DNA of 10,180 nt from an uncultured bacterium. Lineage in GTDB: Bacteria > Bacillota > Clostridia > Lachnospirales > Lachnospiraceae. Position 1 is the stretch's first letter. The number at the start of each line of letters is the position of its first letter. Location of the stretch: assembly GCA_947071365.1 (NCBI GenBank), contig CAMTFT010000030.1, positions 1 through 10,180 of the forward strand. Direction: 5' to 3'. Made by a program: the position numbers and the translations under genes. Below, piece after piece: positions 6,946 to 10,180 of this stretch. The notes under the pieces were generated by a model. That model worked only from the letters and a program-made list of their open reading frames with translations, was not told the DNA's origin and searched no databases.

Positions 6946-7022
6946 GGCGGTCCAGGTTCAGAATATCTCTGAGAAGGACCTATAGGGGCGTCCACTCAGA
7001 GATATTCTGAACCTGGACCGCC
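6946..7022. repeat. Perfect 28-bp inverted repeat with 21-nt loop
   Basis: The left arm 6946-6973 (begins GGCGGTCCAGG) is the exact reverse complement of the right arm 6995-7022 (ends CCTGGACCGCC). Within the 21-nt loop, GGAC (6976-6979) can pair with GTCC (6990-6993). It lies between the ispE stop and the GntR promoter. On the minus strand it is preceded by an A-run and followed by GATGATTTTGA, so it could act as a terminator for ispE, though the U-tract is poor. The stem is far longer and more perfect than a normal terminator needs, so a small palindromic mobile unit is an alternative. Confidence 0.9.
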
Positions 7023-7024
7023 TG

Positions 7025-7035
7025 TTGTATTACAA
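7025..7035. promoter_or_regulatory. FadR-type operator-like palindrome TTGTATTACAA
   Basis: A perfect 5+1+5 dyad that fits the general FadR-subfamily operator form TNGTNNNACNA. It lies between the ispE stop codon and the inverted repeat, about 145 nt upstream of the GntR start. Binding by the neighbouring regulator is inference. Confidence 0.35.
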
Positions 7036-7042
7036 TCGTTTT

Positions 7043-7912
7043 TTATCTGTTGTGAAAAAATTTTGTCAGAAATACATTCTTTGCAAGGCTGCCCTGATCC
7101 AGCTCCTCATACGCAGCCCGGGCCTTCTTCTCCTCATCAAAAAGTCCGAATACCGTCGGGCCACTGCCGCTCATCATGGCATTCACCGCGCCGCACCTCT
7201 TCATGCACTCCTTGATCTCTTCAATGACGGGATACGCCGGAACCGTAACAGTCTCCAGCACGTTACCCATCCGCTCCGCCATTTTGTACAGATCCCCATC
7301 TCTGATGGCCCTTATCTGGCCGTCAATATCGGGATGGTACGGCAGATGATCCGCCTTAAGGTTCCCATAAACGAACGCTGTGGAAACGTGAACCGGCGGC
7401 TTCGCCAGCACTACAAACGCATCCGGGGCATCCGGAAGAGGCGTCAGCACATCTCCGATCCCTTCCGCCAGAGCCGTTCCCCGCATGATACAGTACGGGA
7501 CATCCGCGCCGATCTTTACGCCACGCTCCATCAGCTCCGCCTGGGAAAGGCCAAGCCGGAACATCCGATTCATGCCCACCAGTACCGCCGCCGCATCGGA
7601 GCTTCCGCCCGCCAGGCCCGCAGCCACCGGAATATATTTTTTCAGATGAATCTTTACGCCCTGCTGAAGGCCGAACTCATCCATCAGAAGCTTTGCCGCT
7701 TTATACACGAGATTATCCGGACCGGTGGGGAGGAAATTCAGATTCGTACTGACTGTGATCCCCGTCTCCCGGCTCTTTACCATCTCGATCTGGTCGTACA
7801 GGCAAACGCTTTGCATCACCATCCGCAGATCGTGATAACCGTCCTCCCGCCTGCGCAGAACATCCAACCCAAGATTGATTTTTGCCATCGCTTTCAGCTT
7901 CAGTTCATTCAT
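7043..7912 (-). CDS. ispE: 4-diphosphocytidyl-2-C-methyl-D-erythritol kinase
   Basis: A 289-residue GHMP-family kinase. It phosphorylates CDP-methylerythritol at the 2-position using ATP, the fourth step of the non-mevalonate (MEP) isoprenoid pathway. Visible features are AKINLGL with the conserved Lys11, the ATP-binding glycine-rich block PVAAGLAGGSSDAA (residues 95-108), the catalytic-type Asp137 in GADVPYC and the C-terminal SGSGPTVFGLF motif (248-258). Length matches the family (about 280-300). The start at 7912 is preferred because AGGAG lies 9 nt upstream; an in-frame ATG six codons earlier has no ribosome site. A promoter with TTGACA and TAAAAT lies at 7951-7979. sipL is upstream on the same strand, so some read-through from it is possible. 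Confidence 0.96.
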   Translation of the reverse strand: MNELKLKAMAKINLGLDVLRRREDGYHDLRMVMQSVCLYDQIEMVKSRETGITVSTNLNFLPTGPDNLVYKAAKLLMDEFGLQQGVKIHLKKYIPVAAGLAGGSSDAAAVLVGMNRMFRLGLSQAELMERGVKIGADVPYCIMRGTALAEGIGDVLTPLPDAPDAFVVLAKPPVHVSTAFVYGNLKADHLPYHPDIDGQIRAIRDGDLYKMAERMGNVLETVTVPAYPVIEEIKECMKRCGAVNAMMSGSGPTVFGLFDEEKKARAAYEELDQGSLAKNVFLTKFFHNR

Positions 7913-7931
7913 CCTTGTACTCTCCTGCATT

Positions 7932-7941
7932 TTGTATACAA
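7932..7941. promoter_or_regulatory. GntR-type operator-like palindrome TTGTATACAA
   Basis: A perfect 10-bp palindrome between the ispE promoter -10 and its ribosome site. TTGTATACAA is the core of known GntR-family operators such as that of Bacillus subtilis GntR. The GntR-family regulator encoded just downstream makes it a plausible target, but this is inference. Confidence 0.35.
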
Positions 7942-7950
7942 TCTGTTTCT

Positions 7951-7979
7951 ATTTTACCGTCAACACCTGCTCATGTCAA
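7951..7979 (-). promoter_or_regulatory. Sigma-A-type promoter of ispE
   Basis: On the minus strand a perfect -35 TTGACA (7974-7979) and -10 TAAAAT (7951-7956) are separated by 17 nt. A second, overlapping pair, TTGACG and TGTATA with 17 nt spacing, lies slightly downstream; its -10 falls in the palindrome at 7932-7941. Confidence 0.7.
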
Positions 7980-8020
7980 TAAAAGAAAGCCAGATTTTCT
8001 ACCTTCTGTTTTTTCTATTT

Positions 8021-9610
8021 TTATGAAAACTGACGGACAAGGCTTTTCATCAGAATCAGGCAGTCCCCTTTTCTGACCTGCTCCGATTCGAGCCCGTTCA
8101 TCTCCATGATCTGCTGCGGAGTGAGGTAATACTGTTTCGCAATATCCCACAGCGTTTCTCCACCCTGCACGATGTATCCGACTATCCCCGGCACAGCCTC
8201 CAGCTTTTCCAGCTCATACTCCTTTTCGCTGATTCCGTGGATGCACTGCTGCGTCCTGGCCCGCGCGACAAATATGTTCAGGCTGATCGTCACCCTGACC
8301 TCGATCTCCTCGCTGTCCGCCATCGTCGCCAGAAGCTGCTCCATATCCGCGGTGAGGGTGAAACGGCACGCATCGTCGATGCCCGGCACCTCCGCCACAT
8401 GGGTAAAGGGGATGATTCCCTCCAGCACGGCAAAGGGCATCGTATCATCTGACGAAATATAGAGGATTGACACCGGCACGGCTCCCTCGATCCGAATACC
8501 GTCCTCGACTATCTCCGTATTATCGATCTTGATGCTGCCGTTGCTGTGGCATATCTGCAATATTCTCGGCTTGGCCGCCTGTATCCGTATCCTGCCACCC
8601 GCCTTGCACTTTGATTCGTTCTTCATCACGAGGCTTTCATATACCTCTCTGCTGGTCGTAAGCTCCAGCTCTTTTTCCGGAGAATAGACATCCTCCAGTA
8701 TTTCCGCCTCCTCCGTCCCGTACAACCGGATCTCGAACTCCAGCATTCCTTCCAGATGGAACAGCCGCATTTCCCCGTCGGTATCCTCCTTCACCGTCAG
8801 TTCCGGCTGCGCCAGCGAGATCTCCATATCCGGAACGAGGCCCGGACGGCATCCGCCGCACTCGATCGTCCCCTCAAAGGGCACAAGCTGTTCCTGCCAC
8901 TGTACGCTCTGGTTTTCGTCCTCCGCCCGGTACAGCACGAACAGGAAAATATTTCCCTGAGCGGAAAATTTCCCGTCCTGCAGCGAAATCCGGCAGCCGC
9001 GAAGCTGTATGCTGTCCCATAAGATCTCATGGATGTTCGGCTTGTTCGAGGGGATCTGAATCTCCTCCTTCAGCCGGAGAATATCCTTCTTCTGCACCTC
9101 AAGCTGCATCAGCTCCAGCTTTTTCCTCCGCTCACACAGCTCAATAGAGGACTGCGTCTCCACTGCGGCGGACATATCATAGATCTCATCCACCGAAGCA
9201 TAGAAGCTCAGAAGCCCCCGGATCGCCAGCTTCCTGGAGTTGATCAGCGTTACATTCAGATCCTCCGTTTCATACCGGACACGGACATTGTCACCTGCCT
9301 CCAATCCCTCCACTGTGATCGCTTCATCGAAGGGAAGCTTCGCATCCAGCCGGTGTATCTGCCGTTCCTTCGTATCATCCAGATAGAGAATACCCACCTC
9401 CATGTACCCGTCTACATACAGCTTTCCGTTCTCGGCCCTGGTATGCTCCAGAGTGACGCGCTCCCGGCTCTGAATGATCATCTGGGCATCCGGCCGCACA
9501 TCCGGAACGTTCAGATCCTCATCCAGTGTGATCTGCGTTCCCGCCTGCTTTATCTGCCTGCACATGTGTATGTTTTTCATCAAAAGCTCCATACGCTCCC
9601 GCCTTTCCAT
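8021..9610 (-). CDS. sipL: SipL-like spore coat morphogenesis protein (SPOCS/DUF3794 repeats plus LysM)
   Basis: A 529-residue protein close in length to Clostridioides difficile SipL (about 517). It has SPOCS/DUF3794 domains, the first near residues 40-140 (LDEDLNVPDVRPDAQMIIQS leads into it), with further similar beta-rich units near 190-290 and 335-430. A C-terminal LysM domain (479-522) has GYIVQGGETLWDIAKQYYL and IMEMNGL. In C. difficile, SipL binds the coat scaffold SpoIVA through its LysM domain and is needed to localise coat around the forespore, in the mother cell. No signal peptide is present, which fits. The start at 9610 has AAAAAGGA 7 nt upstream; a second ATG at 9592 is also possible. 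A PrcB-C-type lipoprotein gene ends 91 nt upstream on the same strand. I saw no clear sigma-E promoter in that gap. Confidence 0.9.
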   Translation of the reverse strand: MERRERMELLMKNIHMCRQIKQAGTQITLDEDLNVPDVRPDAQMIIQSRERVTLEHTRAENGKLYVDGYMEVGILYLDDTKERQIHRLDAKLPFDEAITVEGLEAGDNVRVRYETEDLNVTLINSRKLAIRGLLSFYASVDEIYDMSAAVETQSSIELCERRKKLELMQLEVQKKDILRLKEEIQIPSNKPNIHEILWDSIQLRGCRISLQDGKFSAQGNIFLFVLYRAEDENQSVQWQEQLVPFEGTIECGGCRPGLVPDMEISLAQPELTVKEDTDGEMRLFHLEGMLEFEIRLYGTEEAEILEDVYSPEKELELTTSREVYESLVMKNESKCKAGGRIRIQAAKPRILQICHSNGSIKIDNTEIVEDGIRIEGAVPVSILYISSDDTMPFAVLEGIIPFTHVAEVPGIDDACRFTLTADMEQLLATMADSEEIEVRVTISLNIFVARARTQQCIHGISEKEYELEKLEAVPGIVGYIVQGGETLWDIAKQYYLTPQQIMEMNGLESEQVRKGDCLILMKSLVRQFS

Positions 9611-9701
9611 ACTATATTCCTTTTTGATTCTGCTGCCGGTACACCACCCTGTCCTTTCCGCTCCTGCGATGATGCATCAGCCTATCCGCTCCTCCCTGCC
9701 G

Positions 9702-10115
9702 CTACTGTATCAGGACGTCCTTTTCCCGCGCTTCGATCTTCACAACGAGAACGGGACAGGAGGGCTCCTTCGGAAGCTTTTCCTGCCCGGAAGGGCCCAA
9801 AAGCCGTGTGTCAAAGTAAACGGTCTCCTCATCCTCCGTACATCCTGCCACCTGTATGCTGTACCCTCCGCTTGCCTGCTCGCCGTATCCCCTTACCAGA
9901 TACATATCCCCGCCGTCCGTATACGTCATCCGTATTTCGTCCTCTTTATTTTCCTCGATCAGTTCCGTAAGCTCCTTCGGAAGCTTCATGATGTCAACGA
10001 CCGTATAATCAACTTCTTTTCCGTTATCTGCCGTCTCTTTTTCCGGCGCACCGCAGCCTGCAAGCACACCTGACAGCATGATAAAAAGAAACAACAGAAT
10101 TCTGCATTTTCTCAT
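9702..10115 (-). CDS. Lipoprotein with PrcB-C-like domain
   Basis: About 137 residues. A lipoprotein signal peptide (basic MRKCR, hydrophobic stretch, lipobox LAGC) precedes a mature part that starts at Cys. The C-terminal half, with YLVRGYGEQASGGYSIQV and a closing CPVLVVKIEAREKDVLI, resembles the PrcB C-terminal domain, known from a lipoprotein partner of the PrtP protease in Treponema and widespread in Clostridia as small lipoproteins. It should sit on the outer face of the cytoplasmic membrane. I chose the ATG at 10115 because the signal peptide starts there; an ATG at 10127 would add four residues. The reading frame continues upstream only into adapter sequence, so the true upstream region is missing and the start cannot be settled. 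sipL follows 91 nt downstream, suggesting a sporulation link. Confidence 0.8.
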   Translation of the reverse strand: MRKCRILLFLFIMLSGVLAGCGAPEKETADNGKEVDYTVVDIMKLPKELTELIEENKEDEIRMTYTDGGDMYLVRGYGEQASGGYSIQVAGCTEDEETVYFDTRLLGPSGQEKLPKEPSCPVLVVKIEAREKDVLIQ

Positions 10116-10134
10116 CAGCCGCACCATTCCATCG

Positions 10135-10180
10135 CTGTCTCTTATACACATCTCCGAGCCCACGAGACGGAGCTACATCT
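10135..10180. other. Illumina Nextera adapter contamination (not genomic)
   Basis: Bases 10135-10153 are the 19-base Tn5 mosaic end CTGTCTCTTATACACATCT. Next come CCGAGCCCACGAGAC (10154-10168, the Nextera read-2 adapter), an 8-base index GGAGCTAC (10169-10176) and ATCT (10177-10180), the start of the P7 end. These bases should be trimmed. Translated on the minus strand they give the well-known artefact peptide MCIRDS fused to the lipoprotein. Confidence 0.99.

Noticed and set aside
6882..6995. N-terminal extension of the GntR-family regulator
   Set aside because: It runs through the promoter region and the loop and arm of the inverted repeat, lacks a ribosome site, and GGAGGA supports the start at 6881.
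7980..8020. Terminator between sipL and ispE
   Set aside because: The T-rich stretch follows only very weak 4-6 bp pairings; I could not draw a convincing stem.
7025..8026. Long plus-strand open frame (333 codons) opposite ispE
   Set aside because: It is antisense to a clear ispE with full motifs. The translation is rich in His, Arg and Gln and resembles no family.
9029..9970. Long plus-strand open frame (313 codons) opposite sipL and the lipoprotein
   Set aside because: It overlaps two well supported minus-strand genes, and its composition is that of an antisense frame.

Overview
The window reads as a chromosomal end-of-contig fragment from a spore-forming Clostridia bacterium, most likely Lachnospiraceae (clostridial cluster XIVa). 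The reasons are a SipL-type spore coat morphogenesis protein (SPOCS/DUF3794 repeats plus LysM), strong AGGAGG-type ribosome binding sites, moderate GC content and overall Firmicutes protein character. The family assignment is inference; no 16S or marker search was possible. Every convincing gene lies on the minus strand, so transcription runs from high to low coordinates. The last 46 bases (10135-10180) are not genomic: they are an untrimmed Illumina Nextera transposase/index adapter.

In transcription order: (1) a short lipoprotein with a PrcB-C-like domain (9702-10115), then sipL (8021-9610), which probably share a transcript. (2) ispE, the isoprenoid kinase (7043-7912), with its own sigma-A-type promoter. 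(3) A perfect 28-bp inverted repeat with a 21-nt loop (6946-7022). (4) A GntR/FadR-family (FCD) regulator (6207-6881). (5) A structured 245-bp gap with two terminator-like hairpins and a 39-bp near-palindrome. (6) A short polytopic membrane protein with weak GerAB-like character (5284-5961). (7) argS (3245-5008) behind a good promoter, followed without a visible terminator by lrgA (2790-3158) and lrgB (2005-2697). The lrgA-lrgB gap is filled by a 14-bp tandem repeat. (8) An AraC-type regulator with a GyrI-like drug-sensing domain (1039-1872). (9) A MATE multidrug efflux pump (1-885, C-terminus outside the window).

The genes form functional pairs rather than one pathway: spore envelope (lipoprotein/sipL), essential housekeeping (ispE, argS), murein hydrolase/metabolite export control (lrgAB), and a plausible drug-sensing activator plus efflux pump (AraC-GyrI/MATE). 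I did not find a clearly novel multi-gene system. The unusual material is mostly non-coding: the lrgA-lrgB minisatellite, a diverged second copy of the 3' end of lrgB, the perfect inverted repeat after ispE, the palindrome-rich gap after the GntR gene, and the adapter-derived false N-terminus at the contig end.
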